Shown here: in pieces, positions 17,098-25,885 of the stretch
Position numbering within the stretch: the stretch's first letter is position 1
Layout of the letters: every line of letters begins with the position of its first letter
Assembly: GCF_047302425.1 (NCBI RefSeq)
Contig: NZ_CP154855.1
Location: 2,356,001 to 2,420,000, forward strand
Direction of reading: 5' to 3'
DNA length: 64,000 nucleotides
Origin: Oceanitalea sp047302425
Lineage (GTDB): Bacteria; Actinomycetota; Actinomycetes; Actinomycetales; Actinomycetaceae
Position numbers and translations under genes: made by a program
Notes under the pieces: generated by a model
Told to the model about the DNA's origin: nothing
Database searches by the model: none
Seen by the model: only the letters and a program-made list of their open reading frames with translations

Positions 17098-17125
17098 CCG
17101 CCGGCAGACGCGTCACTGCCGGCGG
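17098..17125 (-). terminator. GC-rich hairpin terminator
   Basis: Perfect 10-bp stem CCGCCGGCAG/CTGCCGGCGG with an 8-nt loop, ending at the base next to the stop of the minus-strand lipoprotein gene. No T run follows, as is usual for terminators in such GC-rich genomes. The rest of the 240-bp gap (16886-17097) before the convergent RidA gene shows nothing else I can name. Confidence 0.6.
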
Positions 17126-17587
17126 TCAGCCGGTGACGTCGATCGTGACGGACGGAGCCGGGGCGCAGCCGACCGTTGGGTCGGTCTTGCACTGGGTCGC
17201 CGCGCCCTCGAGTTTCACCGACACCTCGGCCCCGCCGAGCGGGAAGTCCGCCGGCAGCCGGAAGCTGCCACCCGCATCGCCCTGGCGGCCCGGGTCGAGG
17301 TCACCGAGGGACGCCGAGAACGGCCGCCCGTCCTCGGCGCGCGCCTCCGACGTGATCTCGACCGAGTAGCGCGCGCCCTCCGGCAGGGACGGCTCGCAGT
17401 CGTCGGCGTCGACAACGCCGGTGACCTCGACGCGCAGCTCCTCCCGCCGGGCGACGCTCCCTGGCGTCACGACGGGTTCGGTCGGTTCGCAGTAGGCCGT
17501 CTCGGGCCCCACGTCGAGGCAGCCGGACGTCATCAGGACGGCGAGGAGCGTCGCGGCCAGCGTCGGCAGGCTCCGTCGTACGAGCAC
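17126..17587 (-). CDS. Secreted lipoprotein of unknown function
   Basis: 153 aa. It has a lipoprotein signal peptide: positive start MLVRRS, hydrophobic core, and lipobox LMTSGC with the lipidated cysteine near residue 23. The mature part has four more cysteines (in YCEPTEP, DDCEPS, TQCKTDP and VGCAPAP), enough for two disulfides, and is rich in beta-forming sequence. No enzymatic motif is seen. It probably sits on the outer face of the membrane. Monocistronic, minus strand. Confidence 0.78.
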   Translation of the reverse strand: MLVRRSLPTLAATLLAVLMTSGCLDVGPETAYCEPTEPVVTPGSVARREELRVEVTGVVDADDCEPSLPEGARYSVEITSEARAEDGRPFSASLGDLDPGRQGDAGGSFRLPADFPLGGAEVSVKLEGAATQCKTDPTVGCAPAPSVTIDVTG

Positions 17588-17631
17588 GCCCCCACCGTAG
17601 CGGCGCCGGCCACGGGACCGAGCGCGGTCGG

Positions 17632-18453
17632 CTACCGGGTCGCGTAGAAGACGACGGCGGCCGAGGCGGCGACGTTGAGGGAGTCCACCCCGGCGGCCAT
17701 CGGGATGCGGACGACCCGGTCAGCCATCTGCAGGACGCGCGGGGACAGTCCGTGGCCCTCGGGGCCGAAGACGAAGGCCGAGCGCTCGTGGTCCTCGGCG
17801 ACGTACTCGTCGAGGCTGATCGAGTCGTCGCTCAGCGCCAGGGCGGCCACGGTGTACCCGAGGTTCTGCGCCTGCTCGATGGCACCGGGCCACGACTCCA
17901 GCCGCGTCCACGGCACCTGGAAGACGGTACCCATCGACACCCGGACCGAGCGGCGGTAGAGCGGGTCGGCGGAGGTGGGCGTCATGAGGACGGCGTCGAC
18001 GCCGAGGGCGGCGGCGCTGCGGAAGGCAGCGCCGAGGTTCGTGTGGTCGACCATGCCGTCGAAGATCGCCACCCGCCGTGCACCTGCCACGACCTCCTCC
18101 ACCGCACGCAGCGGCGGGCGGTGCATGGCCGCCAGCGCGCCGCGGTGCAGGTGGAAGCCGGTGATCGCCTCGAGCACCGGTTCCTCGGCGACGAACACGG
18201 GCACGCGCGACCCGCCGTCGTCGGCTCCGGAGGCGCGAGCGATCACCGGTGCCATGGTCCCCAGCCACTTCTCGGCCATGAGGAAGGAGCGAGGACGGTG
18301 ACCTGCGCCGATCGCCCGGGTGATGACGTTGGTGCTCTCCGCCATGTACAGGCCGCGCTCCGTCTCCAGGCGACGTCGCAGGGCGAGGTCGGTGAGGCCG
18401 GTGTAGTCGAGGAGGCGGTCGTCGGCGGGGTCGGTGATGCGGATGAGCGGCAC
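17632..18453 (-). CDS. TrmH family (SpoU) RNA 2'-O-methyltransferase
   Basis: 273 aa. An N-terminal substrate-binding domain of about 110 residues (RGLYMAESTNVITRAI) precedes the SPOUT knot. Motif 1 is NLGAAFRSAAALG, motif 2 FVFGPEGHGLS and motif 3 VDSLNVAASAAVVFYA. The family methylates ribose in rRNA or tRNA using SAM. Which nucleotide is modified is unknown, and it is distinct from the TrmL in this window. It follows the ABC exporter genes on the same strand after 48 nt and could be read through from them. Confidence 0.9.
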   Translation of the reverse strand: MPLIRITDPADDRLLDYTGLTDLALRRRLETERGLYMAESTNVITRAIGAGHRPRSFLMAEKWLGTMAPVIARASGADDGGSRVPVFVAEEPVLEAITGFHLHRGALAAMHRPPLRAVEEVVAGARRVAIFDGMVDHTNLGAAFRSAAALGVDAVLMTPTSADPLYRRSVRVSMGTVFQVPWTRLESWPGAIEQAQNLGYTVAALALSDDSISLDEYVAEDHERSAFVFGPEGHGLSPRVLQMADRVVRIPMAAGVDSLNVAASAAVVFYATR

Positions 18454-18501
18454 CGGACCATTCTGCCGTGCCGGGTCCGGCTGTCGGAGCAGGGGGAGGG
18501 G

Positions 18502-20427
18502 CTACTCCTCGGCGCCGACGGGGGCGGCGGCGAACTGGCTGCGGTAGAGGCGGGCGTAGGCACCGTCGGCCTCGAGGAGCTCCTCGTGGGTGCCCTGCTC
18601 GACGATGTCGCCGTGCTCCATGACGAGGATGACGTCCGCGTCGCGGATGGTGCTCAGCCGGTGGGCGATGACGAAGGACGTGCGGCCGCTGCGCAGCCGG
18701 GTCATCGCCTGCTGGACGAGCATCTCGGTGCGGGTGTCGACCGAGCTCGTCGCCTCGTCGAGGATGAGGAGCTGCGGGTCGGAGAGGAAGGCGCGCGCGA
18801 TCGTGATGAGCTGCTTCTCCCCGGCCGAGACGCCACCGCCCTCCTCGTCGATGACGGTGTCGTAGCCCTCGGGCAGGCTCTGGACGAAGCGGTCGACGCT
18901 CGCCGCCTCCGCGGCGCGGCGCACGTCCTCCTCGGTGGCGCCGTCGCGGCCGAAGGCGATGTTCTCCGCGATCGTGCCCTCGAAGAGCCACGTGTCCTGC
19001 AGGACCATGCCGATCGGCTCGCGCAGGTCGTGGCGGGTCATCGCGCGGGTGTCGACGCCGTCGATGAGGATGCGCCCGGAGTCGATCTCGTAGAAGCGCA
19101 TGAGGAGGTTGACCAGGGTGGTCTTGCCGGCGCCAGTGGGGCCGACGACGGCGACCGTCTGCCCGGGCTGCACGTCGAGGTCGAGGCGGGTGATGAGCGG
19201 GCGCTCGGGGTCGTAGCTGAAGGCGACGTCCTCCAGCCGCACAGCACCGCGCACCTGCGCCGGCCGCTGCCCCGGCTCGGGGTCCGCCGACTGCTCGGGG
19301 GCGTCCATGACCTCGAAGATCCGCTCCGCCGAGGCGACGCCGGACTGGACGAGGTTGGCCATCGAGGCGAGCTGGGCCAGCGGCTGGGTGAACTGCCGCG
19401 AGTACTGGATGAAGGCCTGCACCGAGCCGAGGCTGAGGTCCCCGGAGGCCACCCGCAGGCCGCCGACGACGGCGACGAGCACGTAGTTGAGGTTCCCGAC
19501 GAACCCCATCATCGGCATGATCGTCCCGGAGATGAACTGGGAGCGGAAGCTGGCCCGGAAAAGCCGCTCGTTGTCCTCGTCGAAGCCCTCTCGCACGCCG
19601 TCCTGGGCGTTGAAGGCGGTGACGAGCTCGTGGCCGGTGAAGGCCTCCTCGACCTTGCCACCGAGGTCGCCGGTGGACTTCCACTGGGCCACGAAGTGCG
19701 GCTGGGCCCGCTTCGCGATCGTCGCCGTCGCCCACGCCGACACGGGCACGGTGACCAGCGCGATGAGCGCGAGCTGCCAGGACAGGACGAACATCATGAC
19801 GAGCACGCCGACGACCGTGACGAGCGAGGTGATGACCTGCGAGAGCGTCTGCTGGAGGGTCTGGGAGACGTTGTCGATGTCGTTGGTGACGCGGGAGAGG
19901 ACGTCCCCGCGCGCCCGCGAGTCGAGCTCCCGGAGCGGCAGGCGGTCGATCTTCGCCTGGACGTCGCGGCGCAGCGCGAAGGCGGTGCGCTGGACGATGC
20001 CGGCGAGCATGCGGCCCTGCACCCACAGGAACAGCGCCGAGACCACGTAGACGGTGAGGACGAGCAGCGCCATCCGCCCGAGCGCGGCGAAGTCGATGCC
20101 CTGCCCGGGAACGACGTTCTCCATGCCGGCGACCATCTGGGCGACCTGGTCCTGGCCCGACGCGCGCAGGGCCGTCACGGCCTGGTCGAGGGTCGCACCC
20201 TCGGGCAGCATCCGGCCCACGACGCCGTCGAAGACGATGTCGGTGGCGCGCCCGAGCAGCGTGGGACCGAGCACCTGCAGGGCGACCGCGACGACGGCGA
20301 GGACGATGACGACGACCAGCCGGACTCGCTCCGGCGCCATCGCGCGCAGCAGCCGCCGCAGCGAGGCGCCGAAGTTGGCCGACTTCTCACCGGGAGGAAC
20401 CCCGGGACCCGGACGGTGGTGGCTCAT
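18502..20427 (-). CDS. ABC exporter half-transporter (canonical ATP site subunit)
   Basis: 641 aa from an ATG that overlaps the stop of the partner gene (ATGA). Six membrane helices occupy residues about 30-350. The nucleotide-binding domain follows with Walker A GPTGAGKTTLVN, Q-loop VLQDTW, Walker B LLILDEATSSVD and H-loop AHRLS. The signature motif is VSAGEKQ instead of LSGGQ. Catalytic glutamate is present. With the upstream gene it forms a heterodimeric exporter of the TM287/288 or LmrCD type. Substrates of such pairs are typically lipids, peptides or drugs; none is indicated here. Confidence 0.92.
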   Translation of the reverse strand: MSHHRPGPGVPPGEKSANFGASLRRLLRAMAPERVRLVVVIVLAVVAVALQVLGPTLLGRATDIVFDGVVGRMLPEGATLDQAVTALRASGQDQVAQMVAGMENVVPGQGIDFAALGRMALLVLTVYVVSALFLWVQGRMLAGIVQRTAFALRRDVQAKIDRLPLRELDSRARGDVLSRVTNDIDNVSQTLQQTLSQVITSLVTVVGVLVMMFVLSWQLALIALVTVPVSAWATATIAKRAQPHFVAQWKSTGDLGGKVEEAFTGHELVTAFNAQDGVREGFDEDNERLFRASFRSQFISGTIMPMMGFVGNLNYVLVAVVGGLRVASGDLSLGSVQAFIQYSRQFTQPLAQLASMANLVQSGVASAERIFEVMDAPEQSADPEPGQRPAQVRGAVRLEDVAFSYDPERPLITRLDLDVQPGQTVAVVGPTGAGKTTLVNLLMRFYEIDSGRILIDGVDTRAMTRHDLREPIGMVLQDTWLFEGTIAENIAFGRDGATEEDVRRAAEAASVDRFVQSLPEGYDTVIDEEGGGVSAGEKQLITIARAFLSDPQLLILDEATSSVDTRTEMLVQQAMTRLRSGRTSFVIAHRLSTIRDADVILVMEHGDIVEQGTHEELLEADGAYARLYRSQFAAAPVGAEE

Positions 20428-22151
20428 GCGGCCTCCTGCGCGCTCAGCTGGGACAGCACGATCTCCTGGTAGGTGGGGTTGTCCTCCATGAGGGAGGAGT
20501 GGGTGCCGCGTCCCACGACGCGGCCGTCGTCGAGGACGACGATCTCGTCGGCCTCGCGGATGGTCGCCACCCGCTGGGCGACGATGAGGACGGCGGCGCC
20601 CGCGGTAGCGTCCGGCAGTCCGGCCCGGAGGCGGGCGTCGGTGGCGTAGTCGAGCGCCGAGAAGGAGTCGTCGAAGACGTAGAGGTCGGCCGGCTTGAGC
20701 AGCGCGCGGGCGATCGCCAGGCGCTGGCGCTGCCCGCCCGAGAAGTTCGACCCGCCCTGCTCCACCCGCGCGTCCAGGCCCAGCCCGGAGACGAACTCGC
20801 TGGCCTGCGCCGCCTCGAGCGCGGCCCACAGCTCCTCGTCGGTGGCCTCGGGCCGCGCGAAGCGCAGCGTGGAGGCGATGGTGCCGGAGAAGAGGTAGGC
20901 GCGCTGCGGGACGACGGACACTCGGGCCCGCAGCTCGGCGGGGTCGAGCTCGCGCACGTCCACTCCCCCGGCGCGCACGACGCCGCCGGTGGCGTCGACG
21001 AGCCGCGGCAGGAGGTTGACGAGCGTGGACTTGCCCGAGCCGGTGGAGCCGATGACCGCCGTCGTCCGTCCCGGTTCCAGGCGCAGGGAGACGTCGTGGA
21101 GGACGGGGGCGGCGGCGCCCGCGTAGCCGAAGCTCACGCCGTCGAGCTCGAGCACCACCCGCTCGGCGGGCAGCCGCCGCGGCTGCCTCGGGGCGACGAT
21201 CGCGGGCTCGGTGGCGAGGACGGCCTCGATGCGGTCGGCGGACACCGCGGCGCGCGGCACCATCATGAACATCATCGAGGCCATGAGGACCGACATGAGG
21301 ATCTGCATGAGGTAGTTGAGGAAGGCGACGAGCGAGCCGACCTCCATCGCCCCGGAGTCGATGCGCCCGGCGCCGAACCACACGACGGCCACCGAGGAGG
21401 CGTTGATGATGACCTGCACCGCGGGGAACATCAGCGCCATGAGGTAGCCGACGCTCAGGCTCGTGCCCATGAGCTCGCTGTTGGCGCGGGCGAAGCGCTG
21501 CCGCTCGGTGGGCTGGCGGTTGAAGGCGCGGATGACGCGCACGCCGGAGATCTGCTCGCGCATGACGAGGTTGATCCGGTCGATGCGCGCCTGGATGAGC
21601 CGGAACAGCGGTCCCATCCGCAGCGCGAGCAGGACGACGACGCCGAGCAGCACCGGGACGACGACGAGGAGCAGCGCGGACAGCCCGACGTCCTGCCGCA
21701 GCGCCATGACCACACCGCCGACCATCATGATCGGGGCCATGACGATGACCGTGAAGGTCATGAGCGTGACCATCTGGACCTGCTGGACGTCGTTGGTCGA
21801 GCGGGTGATGAGCGAGGGCGCCCCGAAGCGGCCGGCCTCGGCCACCGAGAAGCGCTGGACGCGCGTGAAGACCGCGCGGCGCAGGTCGCGGCCCAGGCTC
21901 GTGGCGGCGCGCGCACCGAGGTAGACCGCGCCCACCGCGCAGCCGACCTGGACGGCGCTGATGAGGAGCATGAGCCCGCCCACCCGCAGGATGTAGCCGG
22001 TGTCCCCGACGACGACGCCCTGGTCGATGATGTCGGCGTTGAGGCTCGGCAGCGAGAGCGCCGCGATCGTCTGGACGAACTGGAGCAGCACGACCACCGC
22101 GACGTCACGGCGGTACGGGCGCAGGTGGCGCCGCAGCAGGGTGAGGAGCAT
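20424..22151 (-). CDS. ABC exporter half-transporter (degenerate ATP site subunit)
   Basis: 575 aa; ATG with AAAGG 5 nt upstream. Six membrane helices (residues about 15-310), then an ATPase domain with Walker A GSTGSGKSTLV, a canonical signature FSGGQRQRL and Walker B LYVFDDSFSALD. The glutamate after Walker B is aspartate here, which marks the non-hydrolysing site in asymmetric exporters. The canonical signature of this subunit completes the active site of the partner, and the partner's odd VSAGE completes the degenerate site, so the two fit as a heterodimer. The two genes overlap by 4 nt. Confidence 0.92.
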   Translation of the reverse strand: MLLTLLRRHLRPYRRDVAVVVLLQFVQTIAALSLPSLNADIIDQGVVVGDTGYILRVGGLMLLISAVQVGCAVGAVYLGARAATSLGRDLRRAVFTRVQRFSVAEAGRFGAPSLITRSTNDVQQVQMVTLMTFTVIVMAPIMMVGGVVMALRQDVGLSALLLVVVPVLLGVVVLLALRMGPLFRLIQARIDRINLVMREQISGVRVIRAFNRQPTERQRFARANSELMGTSLSVGYLMALMFPAVQVIINASSVAVVWFGAGRIDSGAMEVGSLVAFLNYLMQILMSVLMASMMFMMVPRAAVSADRIEAVLATEPAIVAPRQPRRLPAERVVLELDGVSFGYAGAAAPVLHDVSLRLEPGRTTAVIGSTGSGKSTLVNLLPRLVDATGGVVRAGGVDVRELDPAELRARVSVVPQRAYLFSGTIASTLRFARPEATDEELWAALEAAQASEFVSGLGLDARVEQGGSNFSGGQRQRLAIARALLKPADLYVFDDSFSALDYATDARLRAGLPDATAGAAVLIVAQRVATIREADEIVVLDDGRVVGRGTHSSLMEDNPTYQEIVLSQLSAQEAA

Positions 22152-22262
22152 GTCAACCTTTCACTTCGCCGCCGGTGGGACGGCTGCGAGAAGGGTAAGT
22201 CGGACCGCCGACATCCCCCGACGGATTTCGCTCAGGGCAGGCTCCCGCGACGACGGCGCACC

Positions 22263-22335
22263 GCTTGGGTCGCCCCTTCCGCACCTCGCGACCCGCCAGG
22301 AAGTGCGGCCGAAGATCGAGAAGGGCGACCCAAGC
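22263..22335. repeat. Intergenic hairpin element, copy 1
   Basis: Perfect 13-bp arms GCTTGGGTCGCCC (22263-22275) and GGGCGACCCAAGC (22323-22335), with an inner CCGCAC/GTGCGG stem. The element lies in the 266-bp gap between the SPFH gene and the ABC exporter. An exact 15-bp direct repeat, CGACGACGGCGCACC, flanks it at 22248-22262 and 22369-22383. A second copy of the arms is found at 28438-28508. Confidence 0.65.
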
Positions 22336-22367
22336 CGCCGGGCCTGCCGCGGGCCGCCGGGCCGCGG

Positions 22368-22412
22368 ACGACGACGGCGCACCACCCGCGTGAGGTGGTG
22401 CGCCGCCGTCGT
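22368..22412 (-). terminator. Strong hairpin terminator of the SPFH gene
   Basis: A 19-bp stem with one mismatch and a 7-nt loop, 6 nt after the SPFH stop on the minus strand. The left arm contains one copy of the 15-bp direct repeat that flanks the neighbouring hairpin element. It would separate the nfeD-SPFH transcript from the ABC exporter genes. Confidence 0.7.
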
Positions 22413-22417
22413 GCTGG

Positions 22418-23740
22418 CTACTGCTGCTGGGGCCAGTCGGGGTCCTGCTCCGGCTCGGCCGTGGTGGGCGGGCCGGCGGTGGGACCGGGCTGGTTCGCGC
22501 TGGGCGGCGGCGGCTGACGGTGCGCACCGGGCGCCGGCGGCGGGGGCGTCGGCGCGCCCGCGGGCGGGGCGAAGCGGGACTGGTCCGCGGCGCGGCGGCC
22601 GCTGGCCAGCGGCTCGTCCTCCGCGGGCCGCTGGCCGCGCTCGGCGGAATCGGAGAAGGGCCGGCCCGAGCGCTCCCCGGCGGCGTTCGCCTCCGACGTC
22701 GCCTGCTGCGCCTCGCTGCGGGCCTGGGCCAGGGCCTCGTCCGGGTCCTGGAGGTTAGTCTCCGCCAGGCCCGAGGCCATCGAGCTGTCGTGTGCCCCGA
22801 AGTCGACCTGCGGGGTGGGTCCGTCGTCGTCGCCGTCGGGGCCGCCCAGGGGCGAGCCGCCGCCGAAGCCCTTGGAGATCGCGCCGAGGGCGGCGGTGAA
22901 CTCCGTGGGGATGACGAAGAACTTGCTCGACTCCTTGTTCGCCAGCTCCGGCAGCATCTGCAGGTACTGGTAGGCGAGGAGCTTGGGGTCGGGCTTGCCG
23001 CGGTGGATGGCGTCGAAGACCTGGAGGATCGCGCGGGACTCACCCTGCGCCTTGAGGATCGCGGACTGCGCCTCACCCTCGGCGCGGAGGATCGCGGCCT
23101 GCTTCTCACCCTCGGCGGTGAGGATCTGGGACTGCTTGACGCCCTCCGCGGTGAGGATGGCGGCGCGGCGGTCGCGCTCGGCGCGCATCTGCTGCTCCAT
23201 CGAACCCTGGACGCTCGCGGGCGGGTCGATCGCCTTGAGCTCCACGCGGTTGACGCGGATGCCCCAGCGGCCGGTGGCCTCGTCGAGCACCCCACGCAGC
23301 TGGCCGTTGATCTGGTCGCGGCTGGTGAGCGTCTGCTCGAGGTCCATCGAGCCGATGACGTTGCGCAGCGTCGTCACCGTCAGCTGCTCGATACCTGTGA
23401 TGTAGTTGGCGATCTCGTAGGTCGCGGCCTTGGGGTCGGTCACCTGGAAGTAGATGACGGTGTCGATCGACACGACGAGGTTGTCGGAGGTGATGACCGG
23501 CTGGGGCGGGAAGGAGACGACCTGCTCGCGCAGGTCCACCCCGGCGCGGACCCGGTCGACGAAGGGGATGAGGAAGTGCAGTCCCGCGTACATCACGGTG
23601 TTGAACTTGCCCAGTCGCTCGACGATGAGCGCGACGGCCTGCGGGACGATTCGCACCGCCCGCCAGATCGCGATGATGACGAAGAGGGCGAGCAGGACGA
23701 GCACGACGGTGAGCACGAGGCCCCCGGTGTTGTCGGTCAC
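22418..23740 (-). CDS. SPFH/Band 7 (stomatin-like) membrane protein
   Basis: 440 aa from a GTG overlapping the nfeD stop (GTGA), with AAGGAG 5 nt before it. One N-terminal membrane helix (GLVLTVVLVLLALFVIIAIW) precedes the SPFH domain (PQAVALIVERLGKF to about residue 190). A long coiled coil with repeated AEGEKQAAIL-type segments follows (about 195-265). The C-terminal 120 residues are a disordered Pro/Gln/Ala-rich tail ending DWPQQQ. Stomatin-like proteins form large oligomeric rings in membrane microdomains. Pairing with NfeD is a known and widespread arrangement, in which the NfeD OB-fold domain is thought to act with the SPFH ring. Confidence 0.92.
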   Translation of the reverse strand: MTDNTGGLVLTVVLVLLALFVIIAIWRAVRIVPQAVALIVERLGKFNTVMYAGLHFLIPFVDRVRAGVDLREQVVSFPPQPVITSDNLVVSIDTVIYFQVTDPKAATYEIANYITGIEQLTVTTLRNVIGSMDLEQTLTSRDQINGQLRGVLDEATGRWGIRVNRVELKAIDPPASVQGSMEQQMRAERDRRAAILTAEGVKQSQILTAEGEKQAAILRAEGEAQSAILKAQGESRAILQVFDAIHRGKPDPKLLAYQYLQMLPELANKESSKFFVIPTEFTAALGAISKGFGGGSPLGGPDGDDDGPTPQVDFGAHDSSMASGLAETNLQDPDEALAQARSEAQQATSEANAAGERSGRPFSDSAERGQRPAEDEPLASGRRAADQSRFAPPAGAPTPPPPAPGAHRQPPPPSANQPGPTAGPPTTAEPEQDPDWPQQQ

Positions 23741-24192
23741 AGGGCTCCTTCGGGGTAGGTGACGGGCAGCGGCGCGACGACGGCGGTCGCGCCGTCGATG
23801 CGGACGACCTGGACGGTGGTGCCGGTGGGCAGGAGGCTGCCGGGCTCGGCCGCGCGCGCGGTCCACACCTCGCCGGCGAGCTTGACCCGGCCGGCGCGGT
23901 CGGTGACGTCGACGAGGACCTCGGCACTGCGGCCCACGTGAGCGGCGACGTTGGTCAGCGTGTCAGGGGTGGAGCGCTTGAGGTAGCCAAGCGCCCACGG
24001 ACGCACGGCCACGAGAAGCACCGCGGAGACGACGGCGAAGGTGAGGATCTGCGCCCACAGCGGCGCACCGAGCATGGCCACTCCCCCGGCCGCCAACGCA
24101 CCGCCGGCGAACATGAGGAAGATGAGGTCGACGGTGAGCATCTCGACCACGCCGAGCACGAGTGCTCCGCCCAACCACCACAACCACGCCAT
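23737..24192 (-). CDS. NfeD family membrane protein
   Basis: 151 aa. The first 75 residues form three hydrophobic helices (LWWLGGALVLGVVEMLTVDLIFLMFAGG..., ILTFAVVSAVLLVAV). Residues about 85-148 form the soluble OB-fold domain (VGRSAEVLVDVTDRAGRVKLAGEVWTARA and TTVQVVRIDGATAVV). It is the short, protease-free NfeD type. It is translationally coupled to the SPFH gene by a GTGA overlap, supporting a joint complex in the membrane. Confidence 0.92.
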   Translation of the reverse strand: MAWLWWLGGALVLGVVEMLTVDLIFLMFAGGALAAGGVAMLGAPLWAQILTFAVVSAVLLVAVRPWALGYLKRSTPDTLTNVAAHVGRSAEVLVDVTDRAGRVKLAGEVWTARAAEPGSLLPTGTTVQVVRIDGATAVVAPLPVTYPEGAL

Positions 24193-24216
24193 CGTCGTCC
24201 CTCCTCCTGACCGAGT

Positions 24217-25011
24217 TTAGCCAGCGTGCCCGGCCGCGCGGGCGCTCCAGCGGCCCCGGTGACGCTCGACCTCGAGGTCGAGGCCGAAGGTGCGCGACAG
24301 GTGCTGGGCGGTGAGGACCTCCTCGAGCGGCCCGGCCGCCTCGACGCGCCCGTCGCGCAGCAGCAGGCCGTGGGTGAAGCCGGCCGGGATCTCCTCGACG
24401 TGGTGGGTGACGAGCACGATGACCGGCGAGCGGCGGTCACCGGCGAGCTCGCCGAGGGCCGCCATGAGCTCCTCGCGCCCACCGAGGTCCAGGCCCGCGG
24501 CCGGCTCGTCGAGGAGGAGCAGCTCGGGGTCGGTCATGAGCGAGCGGGCGATCTGGACGCGCTTGCGCTCGCCCTCGCTGAGGGTGCCGAACTTCCGCTC
24601 GCTCAGCTGCTCCACCCCGAAGGCGGCGAGGAGGTCCCCTGCGCGGGTGGTGTCGTAGTCCTCGTAGGACTCCCGCCAGCGGCCGGTGACGCCGTAGGAG
24701 GCGGTGAGCACGACGTCGAGCACGCGCTCGTGGCCGGGGATGCGGTCGGCGAGGGCGGCGGAGGCAAGTCCGATGCGGGTGCGCAGCTCGGAGGTGTCGA
24801 TGGTCCCGAGCCGGCTGCCGAGCACCTCGACGGTGCCCTCGCTGGGGAAGAGGCGCCCGGCGGCCATCTGGAGCACGGTCGTCTTGCCCGCGCCGTTGGG
24901 GCCGAGCACCACCCAGCGCTCGCCGTCGCCCACCGACCAGCCCACGCCGTCGAGGATCGTCTTCGACCCGCGTCGCAGGGTCACGTCGGCAAGCTCCAGC
25001 ACATCGCTCAT
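24217..25011 (-). CDS. ABC transporter ATP-binding protein, stand-alone
   Basis: 264 aa. Walker A GPNGAGKTTVLQM (residue about 37), signature LSEGERKRVQIARSL, Walker B ELLLLDEPAAGLD and H-loop THHVEEIP are intact. The VTHHVEEIPxGFTHGLLL end resembles the YlmA/ModF-like iron or molybdate ATPases that have no permease beside them. There is no permease gene in the neighbourhood, so its partner or role is unknown. Divergent from the next hypothetical gene with 49 nt between starts. Confidence 0.85.
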   Translation of the reverse strand: MSDVLELADVTLRRGSKTILDGVGWSVGDGERWVVLGPNGAGKTTVLQMAAGRLFPSEGTVEVLGSRLGTIDTSELRTRIGLASAALADRIPGHERVLDVVLTASYGVTGRWRESYEDYDTTRAGDLLAAFGVEQLSERKFGTLSEGERKRVQIARSLMTDPELLLLDEPAAGLDLGGREELMAALGELAGDRRSPVIVLVTHHVEEIPAGFTHGLLLRDGRVEAAGPLEEVLTAQHLSRTFGLDLEVERHRGRWSARAAGHAG

Positions 25012-25060
25012 GGACCGACCTTATCCGCCACGCGGCTTCCGAGACGTCTACCGTGGGGGC

Positions 25061-25882
25061 GTGCCCGAACTCGTCCTGCCCCACGCCGTGCTCGCGGCGC
25101 TGTGGCTCCCGCCCGTGGTCGCCGCCGGTCCGGCCCGCAGCGGTGCGGGCGGTGACGTCATCGACGCCGCCCTGCACGCCGTCGTCGGGCACGAGACGCA
25201 CGTCGTCGACCGGCCCGACGGCGAGGTGCGCTCCCTGCGCGAGATGGCCGGGCGGCTCGTGGGCCAGGAGCTCACGGACGTCGGTGCGGTGCTCCCCGCG
25301 CCCGGGCACGTCGCCGGCCTGCCCGGGGTGGCCCTGCTCGACGCCGTCGACGCCGGACAGTGCCTGCTCATCCGCGCCGAGGGCGGCTCGTGGGCGGTGG
25401 TGCCGCAGGTCGAGTCCTTCGGCTCCGAGCTCGAGCCCGGCACACTCGTGCGGTGGGTGCTGCACCCCTTCCCCTTCGCCGAGCGGCCCGTCCCCACGCT
25501 CCTCGGCCTGGTCGGTTCACTGCGCCAGGCGCGGCAGGAGATCGTCCGCGCGCTCGTCACGGCCGGGGACGCGCTCGAGCAGCTCGACCTCGCCGGCTGG
25601 CGTCCCGACGTCGCCCGCGAGGCCGCCCACCTCCTGCGCGAGGACGTGTCCAGCGACCTGCTGCCACCCGGCCTGGAGCCCGCCCGGGTCGAGGTGCTCA
25701 CCCGCGCCGCGCGGCTGCTCGCGGTGGTTCAGCTCGCCCTCGAGGACGACGGCGGTGCGGTCGTCGCGCGGCAGGGCGCGGCTCGGGCCGAGGTGCTGCG
25801 CGAGCTCGAGCACACCGCCCGCCGGGCGCTGGCAGCCGCGAGCGTCAGCCACGTGTCGGGCGGGGTCCCCCGCGCCCGGTAG
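25061..25882 (+). CDS. Conserved hypothetical protein
   Basis: 273 aa from the GTG at 25061, the only start that fits the gap to the divergent ATPase gene. It is soluble, without signal or membrane segments. The first 130 residues are mixed alpha/beta. Residues about 140-270 are alpha-helical (SLRQARQEIVRALVTAGDALEQLDL, REAAHLLREDVSSDLLP, REL-rich end). No motif is recognised. It is convergent with glgA 3 nt away. I can offer no function. Confidence 0.72.
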   Translation: MPELVLPHAVLAALWLPPVVAAGPARSGAGGDVIDAALHAVVGHETHVVDRPDGEVRSLREMAGRLVGQELTDVGAVLPAPGHVAGLPGVALLDAVDAGQCLLIRAEGGSWAVVPQVESFGSELEPGTLVRWVLHPFPFAERPVPTLLGLVGSLRQARQEIVRALVTAGDALEQLDLAGWRPDVAREAAHLLREDVSSDLLPPGLEPARVEVLTRAARLLAVVQLALEDDGGAVVARQGAARAEVLRELEHTARRALAAASVSHVSGGVPRAR

Positions 25883-25885
25883 CCC

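Noticed and set aside
22152..22417. A possible small RNA gene in the gap before the ABC exporter
   Set aside because: The structure is explained by an inverted-repeat element and a terminator; no promoter for an independent RNA is visible.
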